Shown: piece by piece, positions 1 to 6,517 of the stretch
How positions within the stretch are numbered: the first letter of the stretch is position 1
Layout: every line of letters begins with the position of its first letter
Assembly: GCA_900553775.1 (NCBI GenBank)
Contig: USEZ01000010.1
Location: 1-28,217 of the forward strand
From: an uncultured Slackia sp.
GTDB lineage: Bacteria > Actinomycetota > Coriobacteriia > Coriobacteriales > Eggerthellaceae
Direction: 5' to 3'
DNA length: 28,217 bases
Made by a program: the position numbers and the translations under genes
The notes under the pieces: model-generated
Seen by the model: only the letters and a program-made list of their open reading frames with translations
Told to the model about the DNA's origin: nothing
Databases searched by the model: none

Positions 1-187
1 CTATGTTCGGGGCCGGCCTTCTTGCGCCTCCCGCGAGAGTGCAAGGCGCGCAACGGCGGCCTGTGCGACGGGCGCCTTTCTTACGGGGACGCGTGTCGCA
101 GGGGCATGCGTCGTACGGGGCGCTGCGCGGGAGCGCGCGTCGGGCGAAAACGCTTTTCCATGCAGGCGCCCGCGCGGGAAACGTGCC

Positions 188-934
188 CTATGCGATATTG
201 CCGATGAAGGCGCGCGTGCGCTCCGATTTGGGGTTGTTGAACACGTCGTCGGGGGCGCCGCGCTCGATCACCTTGCCGTCTTCCATGAAGATCACGTGGT
301 CGGCCACATCGCGCGCGAAGCCCATCTCGTGGGTGACCACCATCATGGTCATGCCTTCTTTGGCAAGCTGGCGCATGACGTCGAGCACGCCGCGTACTAG
401 CTCGGGGTCGAGGGCGCTTGTGGCCTCGTCGAAAAGCATCACATGAGGGTTCATGGCAAGCGCGCGGGCGATGGCGACGCGCTGCTGCTGGCCGCCCGAG
501 AGCCCGTCGGGGTAATGGTCCATGCGCTCGCCCAGGCCCACGCGTTCGAGCTGCTCGATCGCGATGCGTTCGGCCTCTTCCTTCGAGCGCTTCAGCACCT
601 TCTCCTGCGCGATCATGACGTTTTTCTTCGCGGTGAGATGGGGGAACAGGTTGAAGTTCTGAAACACCATGCCGACGTGCTTGCGGATTTCGTTGATGTT
701 GGTCTTCTTGTCGGTGATTTCGGTGTCTTCGAAATAGATATGCCCGCTCGTGGGCTCTTCGAGGCGGTTCACGCAGCGCAGCATGGTGGATTTGCCCGAC
801 CCCGACGGCCCCAGGATGACGACCACCTCGCCCTTGTAGACATCCAGATCGATGCCCTTGAGGACTTCGGTTTCGCCGTAGCTTTTATGCAGGTCGCGGA
901 TGCGGATGATGGATTTCGTCGTATCGATGGTCAT
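188..934 (-). CDS. glnQ: Polar amino acid ABC transporter ATP-binding protein
   Basis: This 248-residue protein is the cytoplasmic ATPase of an importer of the polar amino acid (PAAT) family; it hydrolyses ATP to drive uptake through the adjacent permease. All ABC landmarks are visible: Walker A GPSGSGKST at residues 42-50, the Q-loop Gln92 in VFQNFNLFPHL, the signature LSGGQQQR at 145-152, Walker B VMLFDE at 165-170, the D-loop SALD, and the switch His202. The length is normal for GlnQ/HisP-type ATPases. The start is well fixed: a TAGGAGG Shine-Dalgarno overlaps the stop codon of the upstream permease gene, with only 9 nt between stop and ATG, so the two are probably translationally coupled. 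It is the last gene of the operon. No convincing intrinsic terminator is visible in the 187 bp below it. The family call is secure; glutamine as the substrate is only the usual annotation for this family. Confidence 0.95.
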   Translation of the reverse strand: MTIDTTKSIIRIRDLHKSYGETEVLKGIDLDVYKGEVVVILGPSGSGKSTMLRCVNRLEEPTSGHIYFEDTEITDKKTNINEIRKHVGMVFQNFNLFPHLTAKKNVMIAQEKVLKRSKEEAERIAIEQLERVGLGERMDHYPDGLSGGQQQRVAIARALAMNPHVMLFDEATSALDPELVRGVLDVMRQLAKEGMTMMVVTHEMGFARDVADHVIFMEDGKVIERGAPDDVFNNPKSERTRAFIGNIA

Positions 935-943
935 CGGGGCCTC

Positions 944-2350
944 CTACAGATCGGCCGTTTTGATGGCGAGTTCGTCTTTTGCGTCGTTCAAATCGGGGCC
1001 CCACGATTGCTTCTGCAGCGATTTGGGGGCTTTGTCGGCGGGCTTTTTCTTGATAGCCACCTTGTGGCTGCCGCTGCGCTCTTCCATGGCGCGTGTGATG
1101 CGGCTCATGGGCAGCGTGACGATCAGGTAGAAGCCTGCGGCCACGATGTAGGGGGTGATGTTGCCCGTGGCGGCGGTGATGGTCTTTGCGTACATGACCG
1201 TTTCCATGATGCCGACGGCGGCCAGAAGCGACGTGTCTTTATACAGCAGGATGAGCTCGTTGGTCATGGTGGGGATCACGCGACGGAACGCCTGGGGCGC
1301 GATGACGTGGATCATGGTCTGCGCGCCGTTCATGCCCAAAGAGCGCGCCGCCTCGAACTGGCCCTTGCTGATCGACTGGATGCCCGCGCGGAAGATCTCG
1401 CACAGATAGGCGCTGGAATTCAGCGCCATGACGCAGCATCCCAGGGCGAAGTTGTTGATATTGAGCCCCAGAAGCGGCAGGCCGAAAAACGCGATGTAGA
1501 TCTGCAGGAACATAGGCGTGCCGCGCACCACGTTGACGTAGGTTCCGACCACGGCGCGCAGAATGCGGAAGCGCGCCATGCGCATCAGGGCGAGCACGAA
1601 GCCCACGGGGATGGCGGCGGGAAACGCGATTACCACGATGCCGAGCGCCGCAAGCCAGCCGTTGAACACGCTCGGGATGCTGGTGACGATGATGGCGGGG
1701 TCGAAGAACAGATGCAGGAACTTGTTGGAATTCCACGCCTGCACCCATGCCTGGTCGTTCAGCCATGCGCCGATCTGCTCGGCGGTGCTGATGCCCGAAA
1801 CGACGATGGTGCCGCCGAGCGCGCCGAACTCGGCCGTGGTTCCGTCGGCGGCCTCGGTGGAGACGGACACCTGGAATTCGCCGCCTTCGCCCGGGAACAC
1901 CACGTTGTACACCTCGACGAGGAAAGACAGGCCCGCAGGCGCGGCTTCGGGCATCTCGATGACGATGGTTCCGTCGCCCGGCGCGCTTACCTGCGCGTTC
2001 AGCTCGACGCGGTCGAGGTCGGCGAGGCCGGTGACTTTCACCTTGTCGGCCGACAGCTCGACGCCTTCGGGGAAGGCGAGCGTGATGCGGGAAAGGCTTT
2101 CGTCTTCGGCGGCGTGCGCACGCCAGGTCACGCGCGTGGGCGTGGCGCCGAGGATGCGGTCGCCGCCGTCTTCGTTCGGTGAAGCGGTGCACGATTCCAC
2201 ATCGAGCGCCTGTGCGGGCGCGGGCACGGCGGCGAGCAGGGCCGCGCCGAGGATGAGTGCCGCGATCGCGAGAAGGATCGCGCGTGCGAGCGATGCCTCC
2301 GGCCTTCTGCGCGTCGGCGAGGCGGCGGGGGCTTTGATGCAAGTGTCCAT
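944..2350 (-). CDS. Amino acid ABC permease with extra N-terminal extracytoplasmic domain
   Basis: This is the inner-membrane channel subunit (468 residues) of the importer. The C-terminal half is a standard HisM/GlnP-type permease: membrane segments from about residue 230, the RGTPMFLQI signature at 276-284, and the cytoplasmic EAA loop (EAARSLGMNG... IAP) at 333-360 that docks on the ATPase. The N-terminal half is unusual. A hydrophobic segment at about 21-44 ends in AQA-LD, a good signal-peptidase-like site. It is followed by about 150 residues rich in beta-type alternation and acidic residues (about 50-200), which do not look like a solute-binding domain. The open frame extends upstream to 2503, but I choose the ATG at 2350 because AGAAAGG sits 7 nt before it, because it places the basic n-region right before the hydrophobic segment, and because the longer start would overlap the binding-protein gene. 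A lysine-rich tail (about 430-468) follows the last membrane span. Confidence 0.9.
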   Translation of the reverse strand: MDTCIKAPAASPTRRRPEASLARAILLAIAALILGAALLAAVPAPAQALDVESCTASPNEDGGDRILGATPTRVTWRAHAAEDESLSRITLAFPEGVELSADKVKVTGLADLDRVELNAQVSAPGDGTIVIEMPEAAPAGLSFLVEVYNVVFPGEGGEFQVSVSTEAADGTTAEFGALGGTIVVSGISTAEQIGAWLNDQAWVQAWNSNKFLHLFFDPAIIVTSIPSVFNGWLAALGIVVIAFPAAIPVGFVLALMRMARFRILRAVVGTYVNVVRGTPMFLQIYIAFFGLPLLGLNINNFALGCCVMALNSSAYLCEIFRAGIQSISKGQFEAARSLGMNGAQTMIHVIAPQAFRRVIPTMTNELILLYKDTSLLAAVGIMETVMYAKTITAATGNITPYIVAAGFYLIVTLPMSRITRAMEERSGSHKVAIKKKPADKAPKSLQKQSWGPDLNDAKDELAIKTADL

Positions 2351-2398
2351 GACGATGCCTTTCTGACGGATGAGGACACGGTTCGCGTGCGGGCGCAT

Positions 2399-2466
2399 GG
2401 CGTCCTTGGCGAGCGCGGGAAATGCCGTGCGCACCAAGGACGCCGCTGTCGCGGGGCGGCAGCGGC
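2399..2466 (-). promoter_or_regulatory. Overlapping intercistronic hairpins between binding protein and permease genes
   Basis: The 137-nt gap between the two genes holds two strong inverted repeats. One is a perfect 11-bp repeat (GGCGTCCTTGG at 2399-2409 with CCAAGGACGCC at 2434-2444). The other is a perfect 7-bp repeat (GCCGCTG at 2442-2448 with CAGCGGC at 2460-2466). They share three bases (2442-2444), so both cannot form fully at once. Neither is followed by a T run on the minus strand, so they look more like mRNA-stabilising or processing hairpins than terminators. Such structures commonly let the binding protein be made in excess over the permease; that role here is inference. Confidence 0.55.
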
Positions 2467-2487
2467 GTCGGGAGCGGGCGGGATGGC

Positions 2488-3294
2488 TTAGGCGCCGAAC
2501 CACTTCTGGTTCAGCTCGTCGATCGTGCCGTCGGCCTTAAGGGCGGCGATGGCGTCGTCGATCGCGGCGGTGAGGTTGGGGTTGTCCTTGCTCACGGCGA
2601 TGCCGTACTGCTCGCCGGTGGGGATTTCTTTGACCACCTGGCAGTCGGAGTAGGCGACCTTGATGTAGTAGTCGGCCACGGGCTTGTCGAGAACGACGGC
2701 GGCTACCTGGCCCGACTGCAGGGCGGCGAACACGGCGGGATACTCGTCGAAGGCGACGACCTCTTGGGCGGAGGAGAGGTTTTCTTTGGCCCAGTCGAGG
2801 CCGGTGGTGCCGGTTTCGGCGCCGATGCGCTGGCCGGCGAGCTGGGACTCGTCGGCGATGTCGGAGCCGTTGAGCACGACGATGCACTGGTTGGTGTCGC
2901 AGATCGGCGTGGAGAAGTCGACTTCCTCCTCGCGGTCGGGGGTGATGGTGAAGCCGGAAACGCCTACGTCGGCGGTGCCGCCCGCCACGATGGCGGGGAT
3001 GATGGTGTCGAACTTCATCGTGGGCAGGTAGTTGCACTCAAGCCCCATCTGCTCGGCGATGGCCTTCATGAGGTCGACCTCGAAGCCTTCCACGTTGCCG
3101 TCGTTGAGGTTTTCGAAGGGCGGGAAGTCGAGGGAGGCCGCCACGGTGAGCTTGCCGTCTTCGACGAGCGTGTAGCTTCCGTCGGCCGCAGGCTCGGCCG
3201 TGTCGGAGCCCGAGCCGCCTGCGCAGGAGGCGAGCAGCGGCAGCGCGCACAGCGCCGCCATCGCCAGGGCGAAAAAGAGCGTTTTCTTCTTCAT
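2488..3294 (-). CDS. Polar amino acid ABC transporter substrate-binding lipoprotein
   Basis: This 268-residue lipoprotein is the extracellular binding protein (SBP_bac_3 family) that delivers the amino acid to the permease. The N-terminus is a lipoprotein signal: KKK n-region, a hydrophobic stretch, and lipobox LASC with the acylated Cys at residue 24, followed by a Gly/Ser/Asp linker. The mature domain starts at KLTVAASLDFPPFEN (about 48-62), continues through GFEVDLMKAIAEQMG (70-84), and has the family ITPDREEEVDFSTP segment (117-130), where Arg121 is expected to grip the substrate carboxylate. VVLDKPVADYY (200-210) supplies the Asp that usually contacts the alpha-amino group. An AGAAAGGA Shine-Dalgarno lies 7 nt before the ATG. 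It is the first gene of the operon. The exact amino acid cannot be read from the sequence. Confidence 0.94.
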   Translation of the reverse strand: MKKKTLFFALAMAALCALPLLASCAGGSGSDTAEPAADGSYTLVEDGKLTVAASLDFPPFENLNDGNVEGFEVDLMKAIAEQMGLECNYLPTMKFDTIIPAIVAGGTADVGVSGFTITPDREEEVDFSTPICDTNQCIVVLNGSDIADESQLAGQRIGAETGTTGLDWAKENLSSAQEVVAFDEYPAVFAALQSGQVAAVVLDKPVADYYIKVAYSDCQVVKEIPTGEQYGIAVSKDNPNLTAAIDDAIAALKADGTIDELNQKWFGA

Positions 3295-3320
3295 GGGGAG
3301 GTCCTTTCTGTGGGGCTATG

Positions 3321-3349
3321 CCGAAGCGACGCGTTTTCGTCGCGGTCGG
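3321..3349 (-). promoter_or_regulatory. Hairpin in 5' leader of the ABC operon
   Basis: GCGACG (3326-3331) and CGTCGC (3338-3343) form a perfect 6-bp stem. It can be extended outward across a small internal loop by CCGA (3321-3324) with TCGG (3346-3349). It lies about 27 nt upstream of the binding-protein start in the predicted leader. There is no T run on the minus strand, so it is not a terminator. Confidence 0.35.
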
Positions 3350-3427
3350 ATGGGGAAATGCCGTCGTGCCGGCGTGTTTTCGGAGGGGCCGTTTTCGGGC
3401 GGGCGGAACCATGGAGCCGATTCCGCG

Positions 3428-3461
3428 GCCGATGCATCGAAGAGAGCGGGAATGCATCGGC
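3428..3461 (-). promoter_or_regulatory. Perfect 10-bp hairpin in 5' leader of the ABC operon
   Basis: GCCGATGCAT (3428-3437) and ATGCATCGGC (3452-3461) are perfect inverted repeats around a 14-nt loop. If transcription starts from the promoter at 3522-3551, this hairpin lies in the 5' part of a leader of about 220 nt. No T-box or other named riboswitch motif was recognised. The function is unknown; it could stabilise the mRNA or be part of a regulatory leader. Confidence 0.4.
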
Positions 3462-3466
3462 TCTTG

Positions 3467-3530
3467 CTTGATAATAATGCAATCACACAATAATAAGTAG
3501 GCAATGAACAGGCGATATCTTATTATCAAG
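3467..3530. repeat. 11-bp inverted repeat flanking the ABC operon start region (candidate operator)
   Basis: CTTGATAATAA (3467-3477) is matched perfectly and in inverted orientation by TTATTATCAAG (3520-3530), with 42 bp between. A related AATAATAAG lies between them at 3489-3497. The right arm covers the proposed -10 box (3522-3527) of the leftward promoter, which is where a repressor or a looping regulator could act. The repeat itself is certain; the operator role is inference. Confidence 0.5.
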
Positions 3531-3551
3531 ATTCATATTTTGTGCAGTCAA
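3522..3551 (-). promoter_or_regulatory. Candidate sigma-70-type promoter for the ABC transporter operon
   Basis: On the minus strand there is a -35 box TTGACT (3546-3551, five of six to consensus) and a -10 box GATAAT (3522-3527, five of six), separated by 18 nt. It lies in the AT-rich block upstream of the binding-protein gene. The implied start is near 3515, giving a leader of about 220 nt. It is the best-scoring promoter by eye in this intergenic region. Confidence 0.55.
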
Positions 3552-3942
3552 TCAAAAATATGATGGACGCATTATGTCATAGAGCACTCCATTTGGAAAG
3601 AGTGATTTTGTTAAAAAAAGAGTAAATGGCGCCTTTTATGCGACGATCATGCATCGAAATAGCTGTTTCTGCGCGTGAAAAGCATATTATGGCGGGTAAA
3701 CGGTCGATTAATATGCAGAACGGAATCGCCGTCCGCCGGGCCGGGCGTATCCGTCGCGCAATCGGCGCATCGTTCGGCCGCGCGCCGCGCGCGAGGGCGC
3801 GCGGCTTTTGCCATGCGGGCCGTTTTCGGCGGCGGCATGCCGTCGTGCGGCACGCGGCGCCTGCCGCGTCTGTCCGAATATGACGGCCGCGTAACGATTC
3901 CGGGACAATCGGCGGGAAACCGCGGAAACCCCGTTATTTCTC
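3552..3942. other. Non-coding divergent intergenic region
   Basis: I see no credible gene in this stretch between the ABC operon promoter and the groE promoter. The left part (to about 3720) is AT-rich and includes an A7 run at 3613-3619. The right part is GC-rich and contains the terminator-like hairpin listed separately. Short open frames here overlap each other on both strands and lack Shine-Dalgarno sequences. Confidence 0.6.
3777..3809 (+). terminator. Terminator-like hairpin with no gene in front of it
   Basis: A perfect 10-bp GC stem, GCCGCGCGCC (3777-3786) with GGCGCGCGGC (3796-3805), is followed directly by TTTT (3806-3809). In the plus direction this has the form of an intrinsic terminator. 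The T run is short. The region upstream on the plus strand contains no recognisable gene, so it may close a short untranslated transcript or block read-through towards groES. Confidence 0.4.
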
Positions 3943-3970
3943 TTGCATCCGCGTCGAGCGATGGTAGTAT
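3943..3970 (+). promoter_or_regulatory. Candidate groESL promoter
   Basis: A -35 box TTGCAT (3943-3948) and a -10 box TAGTAT (3965-3970) are separated by 16 nt. The implied start near 3977-3980 puts the CIRCE operator at the very beginning of the transcript, the usual arrangement for HrcA-controlled groESL operons. Confidence 0.6.
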
Positions 3971-3979
3971 AGCCATCAG

Positions 3980-4011
3980 TTAGCACTCGAAGGCATACAG
4001 TGCTAGCACTC
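3980..4011 (+). promoter_or_regulatory. CIRCE operator (HrcA binding site) with an extra overlapping half-site
   Basis: The left arm TTAGCACTC (3980-3988) is a perfect CIRCE half. After the canonical 9-nt spacer, the right arm CAGTGCTAG (3998-4006) matches seven of nine positions of GAGTGCTAA. Overlapping the right arm is another left-type half, CTAGCACTC (4003-4011), so 3999-4010 is itself a perfect palindrome. HrcA represses groE at CIRCE in the absence of heat stress; hrcA itself is not in the window. Confidence 0.85.
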
Positions 4012-4055
4012 ACGAAGCCCCACTATCAAAGGGACGCTAGAGAGAGGATACGCTC

Positions 4056-4346
4056 ATGAATCTCAAGCCTTTGGGCGATCGCGTCATCATCAAGCGCGAC
4101 GAAGCTGAAGAGACCACCGCTTCCGGTCTGTACATCGCCTCCGCTGCCAAAGAGAAGCCGCAAAGCGGCGTCGTCCTGGCGGTCGGCGAGGGCAAGCTCG
4201 ACAAAGACGGCAACCTGGTTCCCGTGCCCGTCAAGGTGGGCGATCGCGTGCTGTACGGCAAGTTCGGCGGCACCGAGGTCACGGTCGACGAGGAAGAGGT
4301 CGTCATCCTGCGTTCCGACGACCTGTACGGCGTCTACACCGACTAA
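4056..4346 (+). CDS. groES: Co-chaperonin GroES (Hsp10)
   Basis: This 96-residue protein forms the heptameric lid that caps GroEL so that unfolded proteins can fold in the closed chamber. The start MNLKPLGDRVIIKR is the family N-terminus. The mobile loop follows at about 16-34 (EAEETTASGLYIASAAKEK), then the conserved AVGEG, GDRVLYGKFGGTEV and EEEVVILR segments. The length matches the family (94-97). An AGAGAGGA Shine-Dalgarno lies 7 nt before the ATG. It is the first gene of the operon, about 77 nt upstream of groEL, and is probably under CIRCE/HrcA heat-shock control. One detail: the hydrophobic tripeptide of the mobile loop that docks on GroEL reads LYI, where many homologues have IVL or a close variant. 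Confidence 0.98.
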   Translation: MNLKPLGDRVIIKRDEAEETTASGLYIASAAKEKPQSGVVLAVGEGKLDKDGNLVPVPVKVGDRVLYGKFGGTEVTVDEEEVVILRSDDLYGVYTD

Positions 4347-4423
4347 ATCCGCATCATCGCCATTTCCGCGGCCGCTGCGCTTCGATGCGTTCGGCCGCTC
4401 ATCACACGAAGGAGTGAATCGTC

Positions 4424-6067
4424 ATGGCAAAAGATATCCAGTTCGACACCGATGCGCGCGGCGCGCTTGCCGCAGGCGTCACCAAGCTGGCCGACGCGGT
4501 CAAGGTGACCCTCGGCCCCAAGGGCCGCTATGTCGCCCTCGAGCGCACCTACGGCGCTCCGCTGGTCACCAACGACGGCGTTACCGTGGCCAAGGAAGTC
4601 GAGCTTCCCGATCCGGTCGAGAACATGGGCGCCCAGCTCGTGAAAGAGGCCGCCACCAAGACCAACGACGTCGCGGGCGACGGCACCACCACCGCCACGC
4701 TGCTCACCGACGTTCTGGTGAGCGAGGGCCTGCGCAACATCGCCGCAGGCGCCAACCCCATCTCCATCCGCGCGGGCATCGAGAAGGCCGCCGCCGCCGT
4801 GGTCGACGCCATCGCGACCGACGCCATCCCCGTTTCCACCAAGGAGCAGATCGCTTCGGTCGGCGCCATCTCCGCGCGCGACGACCAGACCTCCGACGGC
4901 GTGGGCGAGAAGATCGCCGAGGCCATGGAGGTTGTCGGCAAAGACGGCGTCATCTCCGTCGAAGAGTCCCAGACTTTCGGCATCGAGATCGAAGTGGTCG
5001 AGGGCATGCAGTACGATCGCGGCTACATCTCTCCCTACATGGCCACCGACATGGAGCGCATGGAGGCCGTCCTCAAAGACCCCTTCATCCTGCTGACCGA
5101 CCAGAAGGTCTCTTCCATCCAGGACGTCATGCCCATCCTCGAGCAGGTCAGCAAGACCGGCCGCCCGCTGCTCATCGTCGCCGAAGACGTCGACGGCGAG
5201 GCTTTGTCCACCATCCTGCTGAACCGACTGCGCGGCACCTTCACCTGCGCCGCCATCAAGGCTCCCGGCTTCGGCGATCGCCGCAAGCGCATCCTCGAAG
5301 ACATGGCCGTCGTCACCAAGGGCCAGGTCATCGCGAAAGACTTCGGTCTGGTTCTGGGCGAGGCCACGCTTGACATGCTCGGCCAGGCCAAGACCGTCAA
5401 GGTGACCAAAGACTCCACCGTCATCATCGACGGCGCGGGCGACAAGCAGGCCATCGAAGAGCGCTGCGACCAGATTCGCACCGAGCTCGAGCACGTCGAT
5501 TCCGACTTCGACCGCGAGAAGCTCAACGAGCGTCTGGGCAAGCTTTCCGGCGGCGTTGCCGTCATGAAGGTGGGCGCTGCCACCGAGTCCGAGCTCAAGG
5601 AGAAGAAGAGCCGCATCGAGGACGCCCTGCAGGCTACCCGTGCCGCTGTTCAGGAGGGCATCATCGCAGGCGGCGGCGTGGCTTTGGTCGACGCCATCCC
5701 CGCGCTCGATGCCGTCGAGTGCGCCAACCACGACGAGCAGGTCGGTGTGGACATCGTTCGCAAGGCCCTCGAGGCTCCGATGCGCACCATCGCCCAGAAT
5801 GCAGGCATGGAAGCGGGCATCGTGATCGAGAAGGTCAAGGCGCTGCCGAAGGGCGAGGGCCTGAACTTCGCCTCCGGCGCATACGGCAACATGATCGAGA
5901 TGCAGGTTTCCGACCCGGTGAAGGTCACCCGCACCGCGCTGCAGTCTGCCGTTTCGGTTGCCGGCCTGATCCTGATCACCGAGGCCACCATCTCCGAGAT
6001 CCCCAAGGAGGGTCCGGATCTGTCCGCTCTCGCCGCAGGCGGCCAGGGCGGCGGCATGATGATGTAA
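4424..6067 (+). CDS. groEL: Chaperonin GroEL (Hsp60)
   Basis: This 547-residue protein forms the ATP-driven double-ring folding chamber that works with GroES. Visible family landmarks are VTLGPKGR (28-35), TNDGVTVAKEVEL (49-61), the nucleotide-binding GDGTTTATLL (85-94, with the catalytic-type Asp86), the apical-domain segment EGMQYDRGYISPYM, the KAPGFGDRRK helix region, GGGVAL at about 416-421, and a glycine/methionine tail GGQGGGMMM. Length and domain order (equatorial, intermediate, apical, intermediate, equatorial) are complete. A strong AAGGAG (4409-4414) lies 9 nt before the ATG. It is cotranscribed with groES and ended by the terminator at 6104-6133. I see no truncation or missing key residue. 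Confidence 0.99.
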   Translation: MAKDIQFDTDARGALAAGVTKLADAVKVTLGPKGRYVALERTYGAPLVTNDGVTVAKEVELPDPVENMGAQLVKEAATKTNDVAGDGTTTATLLTDVLVSEGLRNIAAGANPISIRAGIEKAAAAVVDAIATDAIPVSTKEQIASVGAISARDDQTSDGVGEKIAEAMEVVGKDGVISVEESQTFGIEIEVVEGMQYDRGYISPYMATDMERMEAVLKDPFILLTDQKVSSIQDVMPILEQVSKTGRPLLIVAEDVDGEALSTILLNRLRGTFTCAAIKAPGFGDRRKRILEDMAVVTKGQVIAKDFGLVLGEATLDMLGQAKTVKVTKDSTVIIDGAGDKQAIEERCDQIRTELEHVDSDFDREKLNERLGKLSGGVAVMKVGAATESELKEKKSRIEDALQATRAAVQEGIIAGGGVALVDAIPALDAVECANHDEQVGVDIVRKALEAPMRTIAQNAGMEAGIVIEKVKALPKGEGLNFASGAYGNMIEMQVSDPVKVTRTALQSAVSVAGLILITEATISEIPKEGPDLSALAAGGQGGGMMM

Positions 6068-6103
6068 GCCTGCGCTTGCAGCAAAGAATTCATTTCGCAT
6101 GAG

Positions 6104-6133
6104 AAGAGGTCGTGCTTCGGCACGGCCTCTTTT
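6104..6133 (+). terminator. Intrinsic terminator of the groESL operon
   Basis: AAGAGGTCGTGC (6104-6115) pairs with GCACGGCCTCTT (6120-6131) around a stable TTCG tetraloop. The stem is 12 bp with one T-G wobble, and a TTTT run completes it at 6130-6133. It lies 37 nt past the groEL stop. Confidence 0.88.
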
Positions 6134-6411
6134 GCGTATTCGCTCCGCTATCGGCCGACGCGGTCGCGGCGGGCTTGCCGGGGCGAAGCGTTCGGGGCAA
6201 GGCGGCCGAGGCGGCCTGGCCGAGGAAGCCCGGCCGAGACGACCCGGCCGGGGCCGGCTCGAAGCGGCGACAGGGGCGGCCGCCCATTCCGCCCGGCTGC
6301 CCCATATTGCGGTCGATGCTTGCCGATGCCCGCTTGGATTTTCAGGATATAGCGTATGAAAAACGCAACCTCACCTGCGCATAAAACGGGCATGAAATAG
6401 CATTTTCAGGT
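6134..6411. other. GC-rich non-coding spacer with a hairpin and short repeats
   Basis: I find no credible gene here. The heptamer GGCCGAG occurs three times between about 6207 and 6240, embedded in a GGCC-rich stretch. A strong inverted repeat lies at 6273-6303 (GGGGCGGCCG with CGGCTGCCCC, one wobble, 11-nt loop) without a following T run. The 9-mer ATTTTCAGG occurs twice, at 6339-6347 and 6403-6411, just upstream of the promoter candidate for the giant surface-protein gene. Confidence 0.5.
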
Positions 6412-6417
6412 AAAATC
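6389..6417 (+). promoter_or_regulatory. Weak promoter candidate for the giant surface-protein gene
   Basis: TAAAAT at 6412-6417 is a good -10 match (five of six), but no convincing -35 box is present at 16-18 nt upstream (GGGCAT at 6389-6394). The placement is supported by position: transcription from here would start near 6424, immediately before the first hairpin of the structured leader. An activator or alternative sigma factor could compensate for the missing -35; this is inference. Confidence 0.35.
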
Positions 6418-6426
6418 AAACTTTTA

Positions 6427-6517
6427 GGCGACAGGTCGCCGCATGTGATACGCGCCGCCGGTTCAGGCGGCGGGGAAGAAGGATGAAGACGAACCGCCCG
6501 AGGCCGCTTTCTCGGGC
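6427..6517 (+). ncRNA. Structured 5' leader with three hairpins and a possible pseudoknot
   Basis: Three consecutive hairpins are visible: GGCGA/TCGCC (6427-6440, loop CAGG), CGCCGCC/GGCGGCG (6453-6472, loop GGTTCA) and GCCCGAG/CTCGGGC (6496-6517, 8-nt loop). The loop of the second contains GGTTC (6460-6464), which is perfectly complementary to GAACC (6491-6495), the five bases directly before the third stem, so a pseudoknot is possible. I compared it with the consensus features I remember for c-di-GMP, fluoride, guanidine and T-box RNAs and found no match. It sits in the predicted 120-nt leader of the giant adhesin gene, so regulation of that gene is the natural inference. Confidence 0.4.

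Noticed and set aside
443..2182. A 579-codon plus-strand frame opposite the ABC transporter genes
   Set aside because: It lies antisense to the unmistakable ATPase and permease genes and has a His/Asp/Arg-rich composition without recognisable motifs.
3295..3515. A T-box or other named amino acid riboswitch in the ABC operon leader
   Set aside because: The leader has hairpins, but I found no T-box sequence and no motif of the glutamine, lysine or glycine riboswitch classes.
4343..6100. A 585-codon minus-strand frame opposite groEL
   Set aside because: It is an antisense shadow of groEL, which is complete and conserved on the plus strand.
6273..6303. A second terminator after groEL
   Set aside because: The stem is strong, but no T run follows on the plus strand, and the 6104-6133 terminator is already sufficient.
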